Shown piece after piece: positions 1 to 8,509 of a DNA stretch of 64,000 bases. The position numbers and the translations under genes are program-made. This stretch comes from Blautia pseudococcoides. GTDB lineage: Bacteria > Bacillota > Clostridia > Lachnospirales > Lachnospiraceae. Every line of letters begins with the position of its first letter. Within the stretch, counting starts at the first letter, position 1. The notes beneath the pieces were generated by a model that saw only the letters and a program-made list of their open reading frames with translations, was not told the origin of the DNA and searched no databases. The stretch lies in NCBI RefSeq assembly GCF_001689125.2, contig NZ_CP015405.2, positions 3,664,501 through 3,728,500 on the forward strand, read 5' to 3'.

Positions 1-323
1 AGGACTTCGATCAAATCCCGCAGGGCTTCGTCCGGAAGGTTTCCACATTTTCTGCAGAAACCGGATTCCACACCTATCCTTTCGCTCTCTCTGCGTATCT
101 GACTGTGGATGGAATCACAGACTTTGCGCATCATGTATTTGTCCGGATGTTCATCATACATCCTGCTGCCCTCATAATCCATACGGTCACAGGCATCCTC
201 CACAAAGCACTGGATATAGGCCGCGTTTTCCGGATAGTTAGCCCGCAGGCGCCGCATATCCTGCTGCAGCACCCGCTCCTGCCCCAGCATTTCTTCCCTG
301 GGGTCCACTTTCTTAACTGCCAT
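1..323 (-). CDS. Hypothetical protein, 3' end outside window
   Basis: This open frame starts with ATG at 323 and runs leftward off the window edge, giving 107 visible codons. The protein starts MAVKKVDPREEM, is highly charged, and has a Cys-x2-Cys pair (FCRKCGN) near codons 87-93 that could be half of a metal-binding site. There is no signal peptide or membrane segment, so it is probably cytoplasmic. I do not recognise the family. A short AGG-type ribosome site lies just upstream, and a sigma-A-like promoter precedes it. The function is unknown. Confidence 0.6.
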   Translation of the reverse strand, partial: MAVKKVDPREEMLGQERVLQQDMRRLRANYPENAAYIQCFVEDACDRMDYEGSRMYDEHPDKYMMRKVCDSIHSQIRRESERIGVESGFCRKCGNLPDEALRDLIEV

Positions 324-352
324 AAAAAACCTCACTGATTCTTCTCATAGTC

Positions 353-382
353 AGTATATGCAGAAAAGAAATAACAGTTCAA
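353..382 (-). promoter_or_regulatory. Candidate sigma-A promoter for the first gene
   Basis: On the minus strand TTGAAC (382-377) and TATACT (358-353) are 18 bp apart and lie about 30 bp upstream of the ATG at 323. This is a good match to the housekeeping consensus. It is inferred from sequence only. Confidence 0.4.
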
Positions 383-442
383 CAGGTATGCGGGTTCACT
401 GGGCTGGCTGTATGGATACATGGCGGCAGCAAACATCCCGTG

Positions 443-1657
443 TTACTGTCCGGCCGCGGTCCGGGGTGTGTAGGGCGGAACCTCTCCCCCCTGTTCAATG
501 GTGTTGCTCACATACAAAAAATCATCATCTGCTTTCCGTACAGTCACCTGATGAGAGAAGAGCTTATCCTTTTTAAGCTGAGGGCAGACAACATCCACTG
601 TCATGGTTATGGTGCCATCCCCATTGTCCCCGTAGTCCACCACTTCAGGGTCTCTCTCCACCAATACAGCAGCGTTGCTGCCAGCGATCTGTGTCCAGGG
701 GTATGTGCCGGTCTGGCTGTTATAGCCTGCCTGTTCCCTTAACTGCTCCGCAGGTATGCTGAAATATTTGCCTATCAGGTCCTCAAACTCGCTTCTGCCG
801 ATCCCGTTTGGATATTGGGTGCTGTCCGGCAGACTTCCCTGGTCGATCCGGTAAAGGATATCATACAGATCATTGAAGTTTACCTGCTGAAAATTCTCCT
901 CATCCCACTCCACAAGAAACAGATTATTAGCCTCATATCCAATAGGCTCTATATAGTCCTCGCAAAGTTTACGCAGTTCTTCATCCAGGGGAAGGACTCT
1001 TATGCCAACGGTCCCGTCTGCCTCCATTCCATCCGGTATGTACCTCTCATAGAAAAGATAGCCTTTTTTTGTGTACTCCCACTTCCATGCCTGATAGCGG
1101 ACCATATCCACCACGTAAGGCTCCTGCTTTTTATTCCAGTCTATAATTGTGTTGGTGACCGTCACCGCCCCTGTATCGTCTGAGGCGAAATCGGTCTTAT
1201 CCATTCCCCCGTCCTGGTGGATCCGGTACACGGAGATGGCTGCCTCTTCCTTTTTTTCCTGACTTACCAAAAATTTTTCCACTAACTGGTAGTTCTCCAT
1301 ATTCTCCCGGTTCCTATTATCCAGGGCCGCATATCCCTGGCTGCCCATCTTTTTTACCAGGGCTGCCACGTTTTCCATGGAGAGCACATCCTCCTTGCTG
1401 CTGTTCTTCCTGGCCTGTATAAACAGGTCCTGACAGCTTTTTGCAGCCTGGACAGCGGCTTCTGTGAGGGTCTCCGCCTCATCAGCAGGTATTTCCATCT
1501 CGTAATAATTGTTCTCATCTTTGACAGCTTCCTGGTCCTCTGCTTCAGCCACATCCGCTTTGACTGCCACATCACTTTCCTGCTTTGCCTTGTCTCCGCA
1601 GCCGCCCAGGATCAGGCTTACTGCCGTCACACACATCATAACCCCTTTTAATCTCAC
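443..1657 (-). CDS. Large lipoprotein of unknown function, downstream of PBP
   Basis: This is a 404-residue protein that starts with GTG at 1657, well spaced from AAAGGAG. A short hydrophobic stretch ends in the lipobox LGGC near residue 20, so it should be an exported, lipid-anchored protein. An acidic linker (about residues 25-60) precedes a soluble domain with no motif I can name. It starts 6 bp after the stop codon of the MecA-like PBP gene, so the two are almost certainly cotranscribed and may act together at the cell surface. No enzymatic residues can be assigned. The lipoprotein call is firm and the role is not. Confidence 0.75.
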   Translation of the reverse strand: MRLKGVMMCVTAVSLILGGCGDKAKQESDVAVKADVAEAEDQEAVKDENNYYEMEIPADEAETLTEAAVQAAKSCQDLFIQARKNSSKEDVLSMENVAALVKKMGSQGYAALDNRNRENMENYQLVEKFLVSQEKKEEAAISVYRIHQDGGMDKTDFASDDTGAVTVTNTIIDWNKKQEPYVVDMVRYQAWKWEYTKKGYLFYERYIPDGMEADGTVGIRVLPLDEELRKLCEDYIEPIGYEANNLFLVEWDEENFQQVNFNDLYDILYRIDQGSLPDSTQYPNGIGRSEFEDLIGKYFSIPAEQLREQAGYNSQTGTYPWTQIAGSNAAVLVERDPEVVDYGDNGDGTITMTVDVVCPQLKKDKLFSHQVTVRKADDDFLYVSNTIEQGGEVPPYTPRTAAGQ

Positions 1658-1663
1658 ACCACG

Positions 1664-3724
1664 TCACTCCTTTGTCAGCATTTCATCCAACAGTCCTTTA
1701 TCTAAATCCACCACGTAACCGCTTCCTCCGCGGTCCTTCACGTCTTCTACCATGTTGAGCATCAGAAAGCTGCTTTTCTTGTCCCCATCCGTATTAAATA
1801 CGGCAAACCATCCCAGCTCTGTTCCGTTTTCATCATCCTGGGATGCCTTAATTTCCGCTGTCCCTGTTTTGCCTGCCAGGTCTGCGCCTTCTGTGTAAGC
1901 TCCACGCCCGGTTCCATTTTCATCTGCAATGACCTCTGTCAGGTCCTCCTGTATCACCGCGGCAGCCTCCTTTGAAAAAACGCCTGCCTTCCAGTATTCA
2001 GGCCCCCTTGCGTCTTTTATCTCCAGATACGGCTTTATCATATTCCCCTCGTTGACAAAGGCGGAGTAGATACATGCCAGATGGAGGGGATTCACCAGTA
2101 TCTGCCCCTGTCCATAGCCGCTGTCAGCAAGCTGGATCTCAGAGGAGATATGGTCCTCGTTGGTATACTGGGATTTGCTCATACCAATCTCAAAGGGAAT
2201 ATCCTCACCAAATCCCAGCTTTTTCAACTGTTCTGTCAGTGTATCCGCACCAATCTTCAGTGCTGCTTTGGCAAAATAAATATTGTCGGAGTAGATCAGT
2301 GCATTCCGCAGAACCGCTTCCTCCCCATATTCGTGGAGCGTGGTGATCTGGTAATCGCCCCAGCTCTCATCCTTCTGCCAGGAAAGGCCGCTGGCTCCCA
2401 GATTTTCATCTGCGGACAGGGTTCCTGTCGTAAGGCCCACTGCACCGATGACGGGTTTGAAAGAAGAACCCGGCACCCAGCTTTCCCTTGTCCTGTTAAA
2501 CAGGGGTTTATCCTCATCATTATTCAGGGAATCCCATTTTTCCTGGGACATTCCCAGCACAAAATCCATGCTGTTAAAGGTTGGCGTTGAGACCATTGCC
2601 AGCACCTCACCGGTCTTGGGGTTCATAACAATAGAACTGCTCTTGTCATTCTTATACTGCTCATACACGCTCTGCTGAAGATGTCCGTCAATGGTCAGGG
2701 TGATGTTCTCCCCATCCTTTGCGGAAACGGAGGCAAGAGCCTCTTTCTCATTGCCCTCTGCGTCCACAATGGAGATTTTATAGCCTTTTTGGGCTTTCAG
2801 CCTGTCTTCATATAATTTCTCCAGTCCGCTTTTTCCCAGAATGCTCTGTTCGTCATATCCCTTGCCCTTTAACTCCTCCAGTTCCTCCGCGTTTATCTCC
2901 TGCACATACCCCAGAAGATGGGAGGTACAGTCCCCGTAAGGATAAACCCTGCTCTCCGCATCAGAGATCATAACGCCCGGCAGCTCCAGAAGCTTATCTT
3001 TAAGTGAAGCCTCCTCTTCCCCTGCAGGCGTTTCCAGCGCGCTGTTGGTCATCTTTTTCACCGGCACAAAGGAATCATCCTTCACCCAGGATGCATCCAG
3101 TTTATCGGAAATACTGCTGGCCGTGGTTCCCAGAAGCGCTGCCATGGCCTCCAGCTCCTCCTGGGGCTGGACCGCCATCTTGCCTGGGACAAGCCCTACA
3201 TTGGCCACAGTTCCCTGGCCTGCCAGAAGTGCACCGTTTCTGTCATAAATCTCTCCCCGCTTTGCCTCTATGCTGACGACACTCACCTTATCGGCTGCCT
3301 TCAGGTTGGGAAATATCATGGAATCGTTCCACTTAATGCGCCATTTTCCGCTCTCTTTTTCAAATAAAGCATCATTGTCATAGGAAATCTCCCCTGCCAC
3401 GGTATCCATGGTGACTTTATAGGATATGGGCTGGCTCTTCTCCTGCTTCTCCGAAACGTCCAGACGGATATTGTCAGCTTCTATGCCCTCATAAATCTTC
3501 TTGTTCCTGACCACAAAATCCTCTGCGCTCACGGTGTTCCTGCTGGCCTCATCCAGCAGAGCGTACATCTTGTCATATCTTCCCTTCTCGATATAACCCA
3601 TGTACTCCTCCAATACATCCTGGCGCTTCTTCTCGAATTTTACCTTGTACAGAAATATGCCTGCCGCGCACGCGGCAATTGCCGCCACGGTCCCTATCAC
3701 TGCAGCTACTTTCTTTCGCTTCAT
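1664..3724 (-). CDS. MecA-like class B penicillin-binding protein (D,D-transpeptidase)
   Basis: This 686-residue membrane-anchored peptidoglycan transpeptidase cross-links stem peptides. The order is: N-terminal anchor (residues 7-27); an NTF2-like MecA_N domain (about 32-145); a PBP dimerisation domain (about 150-310); and the transpeptidase domain. The catalytic set is complete: SSFK with Ser420 and Lys423, SDN at 479-481, and KTG at 619-621. MecA_N is characteristic of PBP2a/PBP3-type proteins, some of which have low beta-lactam affinity; resistance cannot be read from sequence alone. The gene has its own promoter with BlaI/MecI-like operators and is followed by a lipoprotein gene 6 bp away. 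The start is ATG with AAGGAGG upstream. Confidence 0.93.
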   Translation of the reverse strand: MKRKKVAAVIGTVAAIAACAAGIFLYKVKFEKKRQDVLEEYMGYIEKGRYDKMYALLDEASRNTVSAEDFVVRNKKIYEGIEADNIRLDVSEKQEKSQPISYKVTMDTVAGEISYDNDALFEKESGKWRIKWNDSMIFPNLKAADKVSVVSIEAKRGEIYDRNGALLAGQGTVANVGLVPGKMAVQPQEELEAMAALLGTTASSISDKLDASWVKDDSFVPVKKMTNSALETPAGEEEASLKDKLLELPGVMISDAESRVYPYGDCTSHLLGYVQEINAEELEELKGKGYDEQSILGKSGLEKLYEDRLKAQKGYKISIVDAEGNEKEALASVSAKDGENITLTIDGHLQQSVYEQYKNDKSSSIVMNPKTGEVLAMVSTPTFNSMDFVLGMSQEKWDSLNNDEDKPLFNRTRESWVPGSSFKPVIGAVGLTTGTLSADENLGASGLSWQKDESWGDYQITTLHEYGEEAVLRNALIYSDNIYFAKAALKIGADTLTEQLKKLGFGEDIPFEIGMSKSQYTNEDHISSEIQLADSGYGQGQILVNPLHLACIYSAFVNEGNMIKPYLEIKDARGPEYWKAGVFSKEAAAVIQEDLTEVIADENGTGRGAYTEGADLAGKTGTAEIKASQDDENGTELGWFAVFNTDGDKKSSFLMLNMVEDVKDRGGSGYVVDLDKGLLDEMLTKE

Positions 3725-3768
3725 AAAATAACCTCCTTATGTACGATACACTCCCTATACAAAAATCC

Positions 3769-3825
3769 TACAAACGTAAGATATAGTTTCACCTAATATA
3801 TTACATTTGTAGGACTTATTGTCAA
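3769..3825 (-). promoter_or_regulatory. PBP promoter with two BlaI/MecI-like operators
   Basis: On the minus strand TTGACA (3825-3820) is followed by an AT-rich -10 around 3797-3802. Two copies of a TACA-N2-TGTA-type site, TACAAATGTA (3811-3802) and TACGTTTGTA (3778-3769), form an inverted pair. The first lies in the core promoter and the second lies near the start of the transcript. TACA-N2-TGTA is the known BlaI/MecI operator core. No blaI or blaR gene is visible in the window, so the regulator would be encoded elsewhere. Confidence 0.5.
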
Positions 3826-3833
3826 GCATTTTT

Positions 3834-5015
3834 TTATTCGTTTTTTTCTTCCCCGTCACCAGTGCTCTGCGCATCTGCTGCCACATCGGTGACTTTGGCG
3901 GTCTCCTGCAGGATTTCACAAGACCTGCTCCAGAGTACATTGGCCTTTACCATGACTTCGTCACTGTAGGCGCTCTCTAAAGCTGCTGTATCTTTGAATC
4001 CGTAATCCTTTGCAAATTTTTCAAGCTCTGCCTCATAATCCTTTACAGAGATCTCAACTTTTTCCGCATCAAAGATAGCCTGCACGATCAGGGACTGCTG
4101 CAGGATATTCTGTGCCATCTGTGTCATGGTCTCCTCTGCCTGTTCCGCAGAAATGCTCTGTGACTCCCAATACTCATCCAGGGTCATGCCGCTTGGACTG
4201 GCATACTGCTCCTGAATCTTATTCTTGACATATTCCATGGTCTCAGACATGGGTTTTTCCGGATACTCCGTGATCTCTGTATTCTCCACTACCTTCTGGA
4301 ACAGATCAGATTTGAGCTGGCTCATATAGTTCAGATCCGCGTTCTCCACCAGGGATTTCCTGATTTCTTCTTTATACTCATCTACTGTCTTGTAGTCTGT
4401 GTTGTTCTTAACCCACTCATCTGTCAGCTCCGGAGCTGCTTTGATGGTGTTGATCTTCACTTTGAACTGCACAGCCTTGCCTGACAGGTCAGGATTATTG
4501 CTGTAGGGGTCCGGGAAATTCAGATCAAGGGTAACTTCCTCCCCTTTCTTTTTGCCGATCAGGCCGCTCTCAAATCCTTCAATAAATGAATTAGAGCCAA
4601 TCAGCAAATCCGAATCTGTAGCTGAACCGCCCTCAAATTCCGCTCCGTCCATATATCCGGTATAATCAATGTTGACGGTGTCATTTTCCTGTACCGGCCT
4701 GTCCTCTGTGATCTCCTCTGCCTTGTAGGTGAGCTGCTGGCTGATATAATCCTCCACATCAGCGTCTGTGATCTCAGTCTTCGTCTCTGTCACTTCCAGA
4801 TTTTTATATTCACCCAGTTTGACATATTTGCTGATATCATCCACATCCACGGCTACCACATTGCCTTTGCTGTTGGTATCTACTGTTGTATCCTCTTTGG
4901 ACGCTTCCGTCTTTTTATCATCGTCTTTGCTGTTGTCACTCTTCTTGCCGCCGCATCCTGCTGCCATCACTGCAATGCTAAGTGTCAATAGCACCATGAT
5001 CAATTTTTTCTTCAT
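3834..5015 (-). CDS. Trigger-factor-like FKBP-type peptidyl-prolyl isomerase lipoprotein
   Basis: This is a 393-residue exported foldase. ATG at 5015 is chosen because AAAGGAA lies 8 bp upstream and it gives a proper lipoprotein signal (MKKKLIMVLL to AAGC). A Ser/Lys/Asp-rich linker is followed by a region like trigger factor: an FKBP fold at about residues 105-195 (VNIDYTGYMDG, then a FIEGFESGLIGKKKGE core) and a helical C-terminal chaperone-like part. FKBP domains isomerise Xaa-Pro bonds. Anchored outside the membrane, it probably helps secreted proteins fold. It lies upstream of the PBP gene but ends 110 bp before it, with a separate promoter between them. Confidence 0.88.
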   Translation of the reverse strand: MKKKLIMVLLTLSIAVMAAGCGGKKSDNSKDDDKKTEASKEDTTVDTNSKGNVVAVDVDDISKYVKLGEYKNLEVTETKTEITDADVEDYISQQLTYKAEEITEDRPVQENDTVNIDYTGYMDGAEFEGGSATDSDLLIGSNSFIEGFESGLIGKKKGEEVTLDLNFPDPYSNNPDLSGKAVQFKVKINTIKAAPELTDEWVKNNTDYKTVDEYKEEIRKSLVENADLNYMSQLKSDLFQKVVENTEITEYPEKPMSETMEYVKNKIQEQYASPSGMTLDEYWESQSISAEQAEETMTQMAQNILQQSLIVQAIFDAEKVEISVKDYEAELEKFAKDYGFKDTAALESAYSDEVMVKANVLWSRSCEILQETAKVTDVAADAQSTGDGEEKNE

Positions 5016-5108
5016 ATATAATTCCTTTCGTCTATGGTCTCTGGTTTCCACATAAGGAAGTTATACCACACATGACCTGAAAAAGGAACCCTTTCTTTCA
5101 CATTTTTA

Positions 5109-5137
5109 TTGCCTTTTCACAGAAACAATGCTAGAAT
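5109..5137 (+). promoter_or_regulatory. Candidate sigma-A promoter
   Basis: TTGCCT (5109-5114) and TAGAAT (5132-5137) are spaced 17 bp apart, 43 bp ahead of the ATG at 5181. This fits a housekeeping promoter for the following single-gene unit. Confidence 0.5.
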
Positions 5138-5180
5138 AATAGTTGCGTTATCAGTCCAGATTTTAGGAGGTCTAACACAA

Positions 5181-5672
5181 ATGGTGTGGAAAGTTCTACT
5201 GATTATTTTAATCATTTTAGTAGTCGTTCTTGCCGTTTTATATTTCCTTGGCAAGAGGGCACAGAAAAAGCAGGAAGCACAGCAGGAACAGATCGAAGCT
5301 GCAAAACAGTCCGTCTCCATGCTGGTTATCGATAAAAAGAGGCTTCCCATTAAACAGTCCGGTCTTCCTCAGATGGTAATTGACCAGACACCGAAGCTTA
5401 TGAGACGTTCCAAACTCCCGATCGTAAAAGCAAAGATCGGCCCCAAGATTGTTACCCTGGTGGCGGACGAGCAGGTCTTTGAGATCATCCCCGTAAAGAA
5501 GGAAGTCAAGGCTGAAGTCAGCGGTATTTATATTACCGGTGTCCGCGGGCTGCGCGGTGCTTTGGAAGCTCCTCAGAAGAAGAAAGGCTTCTTCAAAAGA
5601 ATGCGTCTCAAAGCAGAGAACCTTGCAAAGGGAAAACAAACGGCAAGTAAGGATACGAAAAAGAAAAAGTAA
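5181..5672 (+). CDS. Single-pass membrane protein of unknown function
   Basis: This is a 163-residue protein. The in-frame ORF extends upstream, but ATG at 5181 has a perfect AGGAGG 10 bp ahead and starts directly with a membrane helix (residues 3-26, MVWKVLLIILII). A basic coiled-coil-like stretch (27-50), a compact cytoplasmic domain (about 55-130) and a very Lys-rich tail ending KKKK follow. A basic tail after an N-terminal anchor suggests the bulk sits in the cytoplasm, possibly touching nucleic acid or phospholipid. I do not recognise a named family. It stands alone between its own promoter and a terminator. Confidence 0.75.
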   Translation: MVWKVLLIILIILVVVLAVLYFLGKRAQKKQEAQQEQIEAAKQSVSMLVIDKKRLPIKQSGLPQMVIDQTPKLMRRSKLPIVKAKIGPKIVTLVADEQVFEIIPVKKEVKAEVSGIYITGVRGLRGALEAPQKKKGFFKRMRLKAENLAKGKQTASKDTKKKK

Positions 5673-5678
5673 AAAACA

Positions 5679-5716
5679 GCCGCCCGGAATGGACCAAATC
5701 CCGGACGGCATTTTTT
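5679..5716. terminator. Intrinsic terminator, probably bidirectional
   Basis: GCCGCCCGG (5679-5687) pairs with CCGGACGGC (5701-5709) with one mismatch. TTTTTT follows on the plus strand and an A-rich run precedes it, so it can serve the membrane-protein gene and the convergent DUF1934 gene. Confidence 0.8.
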
Positions 5717-5735
5717 ATATCTGCTGCTCTGTTTT

Positions 5736-6200
5736 TCAATGGGAAGATGCCAGGTGGAAATTCCCTGCACCCTGGGGCTTCACATTCACACATATCTGAC
5801 AGTCCGCTGTATGTACTTCATTGATCTCCAGTGCGTAGTCAATGAGGATGTCAATATTCTCCTCCTGCTCCTTCACATCAATCTTTGTAGCGGATATCCC
5901 CATCTGCATATCCCCAAAGGGCGTGGCATAATAGGTCAGGTTCTTCTTGGTCTCCTCGAAAATCATGTGTGTGTTGGTAAGTCCCTTTTTCTGGACTTCC
6001 ACGGAACCCTGCATGACTTTGATCATGTTCTTTGTGATTTTGTCATATCCCTCCTGAACTTCCTCGTAGCAGATAAAATGATGGCCGTTCCTGTAATAAT
6101 AATCTCCCTTTGCCACCACTTCCACTGCTTCCGGCTCGTCGTTGGCATCCATTGCCTGCATCCCTTTAACTGTGATCAGTACATCTTTCGTCATTTTCAA
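5736..6200 (-). CDS. DUF1934 (YwiB-like) protein
   Basis: This 154-residue small beta-barrel protein of the DUF1934/YwiB group resembles calycin-like folds. It has the family pattern of an N-terminal strand (MTKDVLITVKGMQ), a YEEVQEG motif near residue 46, and a late LTYYATPFGDMQMGI segment. It is cytoplasmic and its biochemical role is unknown. Its ATG overlaps the murI stop by 4 bp (ATGA), so it is translationally coupled to glutamate racemase and may share a wall-related or housekeeping context. Confidence 0.82.
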   Translation of the reverse strand: MKMTKDVLITVKGMQAMDANDEPEAVEVVAKGDYYYRNGHHFICYEEVQEGYDKITKNMIKVMQGSVEVQKKGLTNTHMIFEETKKNLTYYATPFGDMQMGISATKIDVKEQEENIDILIDYALEINEVHTADCQICVNVKPQGAGNFHLASSH

Positions 6201-7018
6201 TACTCCTCAATATTAATCTGCTTGGTCATCCTCACATCATAAGGCAGGATAGATCCTGCAAACTCCTGGAAGCGCTCCTCCGCATCGCTGACATAGAAGC
6301 GGTAAGGAAACTCCTCCTCCTCATGCCCGTCATTCTCTATCCCATGTTCCTTCAAAAGCTCCCGCAGAGCCTGGGCAGTCTCATAGGCAGGATTCACCAG
6401 TGTCACGCCGTCACCTGCCACCTGACGCATCAGGGAGCGCAGCAGCGGATAATGGGTGCAGCCCAGGATGAGGGTGTCCACGCCCTGTTCCAGAAGGGGG
6501 TTCAGGTATCGTTTTGCCACTTCAACTGTAACTTCATCCTTCAGCCAGCCTTCCTCCACCAGGGGCACCAGCAGAGGGCAGGCCTGGCCTATGACCTGTA
6601 TCTGGGGATCATATTCATGTATGATGGCAGGATACAGTTCAGATTTCACTGTGCCTCTTGTACCTATCAAACCGATTTTTTTATTCCTGGTGGTCTGTGC
6701 AGCCACTTTTGCTCCCGGCTTCACCACACCTATGATAGGAATATCTATCTCCTCCCGTATGGTTTCCAGGGCCATGGCACTGGCTGTGTTGCACGCTACC
6801 ACAATGGCCTTTACATTCTGGGTCTGCAGAAAACGCACGATCTGACGGGAATATTTCAGCACAATTTCTTTTGACTTGCTTCCATAGGGCACCCTTGCAG
6901 TATCCCCAAAGTATACAATCCGCTCACTGGGCAGGTTACGCATGATCTCTCTGGCAACGGTAAGTCCGCCCACGCCGGAATCGAAAACACCGATTGGTGC
7001 CTGTTTATTCTGGTTCAT
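6197..7018 (-). CDS. murI: Glutamate racemase
   Basis: This 273-residue cytoplasmic enzyme converts L- to D-glutamate for peptidoglycan precursors without a cofactor. The family signature is complete: N-terminal GVFDSGVGGLTV, first catalytic cysteine C76 in VVACNTAS, second catalytic cysteine C187 in LGCTHYPL. Length is typical. ATG at 7018 has AAGAGGG upstream. It forms a two-gene unit with the overlapping DUF1934 gene and probably starts its own transcript, since 82 bp separate it from spoIIR. Confidence 0.97.
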   Translation of the reverse strand: MNQNKQAPIGVFDSGVGGLTVAREIMRNLPSERIVYFGDTARVPYGSKSKEIVLKYSRQIVRFLQTQNVKAIVVACNTASAMALETIREEIDIPIIGVVKPGAKVAAQTTRNKKIGLIGTRGTVKSELYPAIIHEYDPQIQVIGQACPLLVPLVEEGWLKDEVTVEVAKRYLNPLLEQGVDTLILGCTHYPLLRSLMRQVAGDGVTLVNPAYETAQALRELLKEHGIENDGHEEEEFPYRFYVSDAEERFQEFAGSILPYDVRMTKQINIEEY

Positions 7019-7100
7019 ATGAAAACCCTCTTAAAATTTTTTCTATTTTAACCGTGTTTCCATTTTACCCTCATTAGGCCCAGAATGCAAGCAGCAACCA

Positions 7101-7760
7101 TTAAAACCACTTAAATCCTATTTTCACCTTATCTCTTTTCTCCGGATCGTTTAAAACAGCCAGAAATTCTTCCTCTGTCAGAACTTCCTTTAAGTCCTCT
7201 TTTTTGTCCTCCGAAACCACACCGTGGGACTCATCAATAAAGCAAAGGCTTGGATAGAGGACACACCACCAGTTGTGTCCCTTGGCCTCCCCGATTTTCA
7301 CATTCAGCGCTTCATATTCTCCTGCCGGAAACGTACAGTCCCCATAAGTCTTGTCCGGAAAATACGTCTTTTCCACGGCAGCTGTGACCGCATAATCATA
7401 TCCCTCTTCCGCCATCACCTGTCTGGCGGTCTTCTCGATCTCATCTAAATGGGTCAAAACCCCCTCTTTCGTAGCATCCAGGGACCTGTCCTCACCAAGG
7501 ACTTCCTCCAGATAATCCACAATGCCTGTTTTAACCTGAAGCTTCAGGTTCTGGTCTTCCTCTGTATCACTGTTGGCAACCACATGCAGGCGGAAGATTT
7601 CTTTTGCGATCCCCTGCTGCACTTCCCGTTCCAGACGCACCTGTGTCTCCTCTTTTTCCTTCTTCAGTGTATGTATGCGGACAGCCCCGATCAGTACAGT
7701 GGCAAGAAGTCCAATGATCGTAGCGGCGATCCATATATTTCTCTGCATTCTTCGTCTCAC
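7101..7760 (-). CDS. spoIIR: Stage II sporulation protein R (SpoIIR)
   Basis: This 219-residue exported signalling protein is made in the forespore and activates SpoIIGA, which processes pro-sigma-E in the mother cell. There is an N-terminal hydrophobic segment (residues 8-28). The family motifs FRLHVVANSD (about 57-66), YPAGEYEALNV-like and NWWCVLYPSLCF (about 164-175) are clear. The start is GTG, with GGAGGG 7 bp ahead. A 7-bp inverted repeat (7791-7817) sits in its leader. It lies downstream of the germination operon. Presence of this gene is direct evidence for an endospore former. Confidence 0.95.
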   Translation of the reverse strand: MRRRMQRNIWIAATIIGLLATVLIGAVRIHTLKKEKEETQVRLEREVQQGIAKEIFRLHVVANSDTEEDQNLKLQVKTGIVDYLEEVLGEDRSLDATKEGVLTHLDEIEKTARQVMAEEGYDYAVTAAVEKTYFPDKTYGDCTFPAGEYEALNVKIGEAKGHNWWCVLYPSLCFIDESHGVVSEDKKEDLKEVLTEEEFLAVLNDPEKRDKVKIGFKWF

Positions 7761-7882
7761 AGCAAATCCCTCCGTCTTACCCGGTGTGATGGTGCGGAAA
7801 TGTCCGTATTACCGCACCTCCTGCCGGATTTTTTATTTCTCATTTTTTATTATAGACAGAGTATTGCCGTATCTTCGCAGGC

Positions 7883-8509
7883 CTATTCCTGATTCAGCAT
7901 AATTTTATCCTCCAGAGCGCTTACCTCCAAAAGGCCGGGGCGGTCCTCCCCATTGTGCCAGGCATTATATAAGTCCTGCAGGTCTGTCTGCTCTTTTGCC
8001 TGACTGTCAGGCCGGTTCTCCACGATACCTGTCAGATAATCCCCCAGGGAATCCATCTCCTGCCCATCCATGCTCATCACATCCCCAAGCTGGCTGCAGG
8101 AGAACACGTAGATATTTCCTGCTACTGAGGGCTTGTCTTCCAGATAGTGAAGCAGATTTTTATAGGCTTCCTGGTCGTCAAGCAGACCGTTCCCCAGAAG
8201 GAGGACTTTGAGATGTCCGGTATCCAGGTAGTCCTCCTGGCTGTTCTGAAAATCTTTTTCCGCATCCTCCATGGTTTTACCCTGGTAAAAATCTGCTTTT
8301 TCTCCGGCTTTCTGGTTCTCACTGTCCTTATTCTGCCCTGTCACCCCTGACAAGTCGGGAAGGCCGTAATAAACCTGATATTCCCCGTCCTGATAATCCA
8401 CACCCATGGAGAGGGGAAAACTGCGGTTCTCCAGAGCCACCCCGCAGGCGGAAAGACTTAATGCCAGAATGGCAGCCAGGAGCACCGCTTTACTTTTCTT
8501 CCTTATCAT
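7883..8509 (-). CDS. gerAC: Short Ger(x)C-type spore germination lipoprotein
   Basis: This is a 208-residue lipoprotein and the third gene of the germination operon. ATG at 8509 has GGGGGA upstream and gives a lipoprotein signal with LSAC. The Ger(x)C N-terminal pattern is present (LENRSFPLSMGVDYQDGEY) along with the GHLKVLLLGNGLL strand. Classical GerAC proteins are about 370-400 residues with three domains; this one stops after what should be domain 1, with only about 120 bp before spoIIR. It overlaps gerB by 20 bp. It may be a natural short form or a truncated gene. Confidence 0.85.
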   Translation of the reverse strand: MIRKKSKAVLLAAILALSLSACGVALENRSFPLSMGVDYQDGEYQVYYGLPDLSGVTGQNKDSENQKAGEKADFYQGKTMEDAEKDFQNSQEDYLDTGHLKVLLLGNGLLDDQEAYKNLLHYLEDKPSVAGNIYVFSCSQLGDVMSMDGQEMDSLGDYLTGIVENRPDSQAKEQTDLQDLYNAWHNGEDRPGLLEVSALEDKIMLNQE

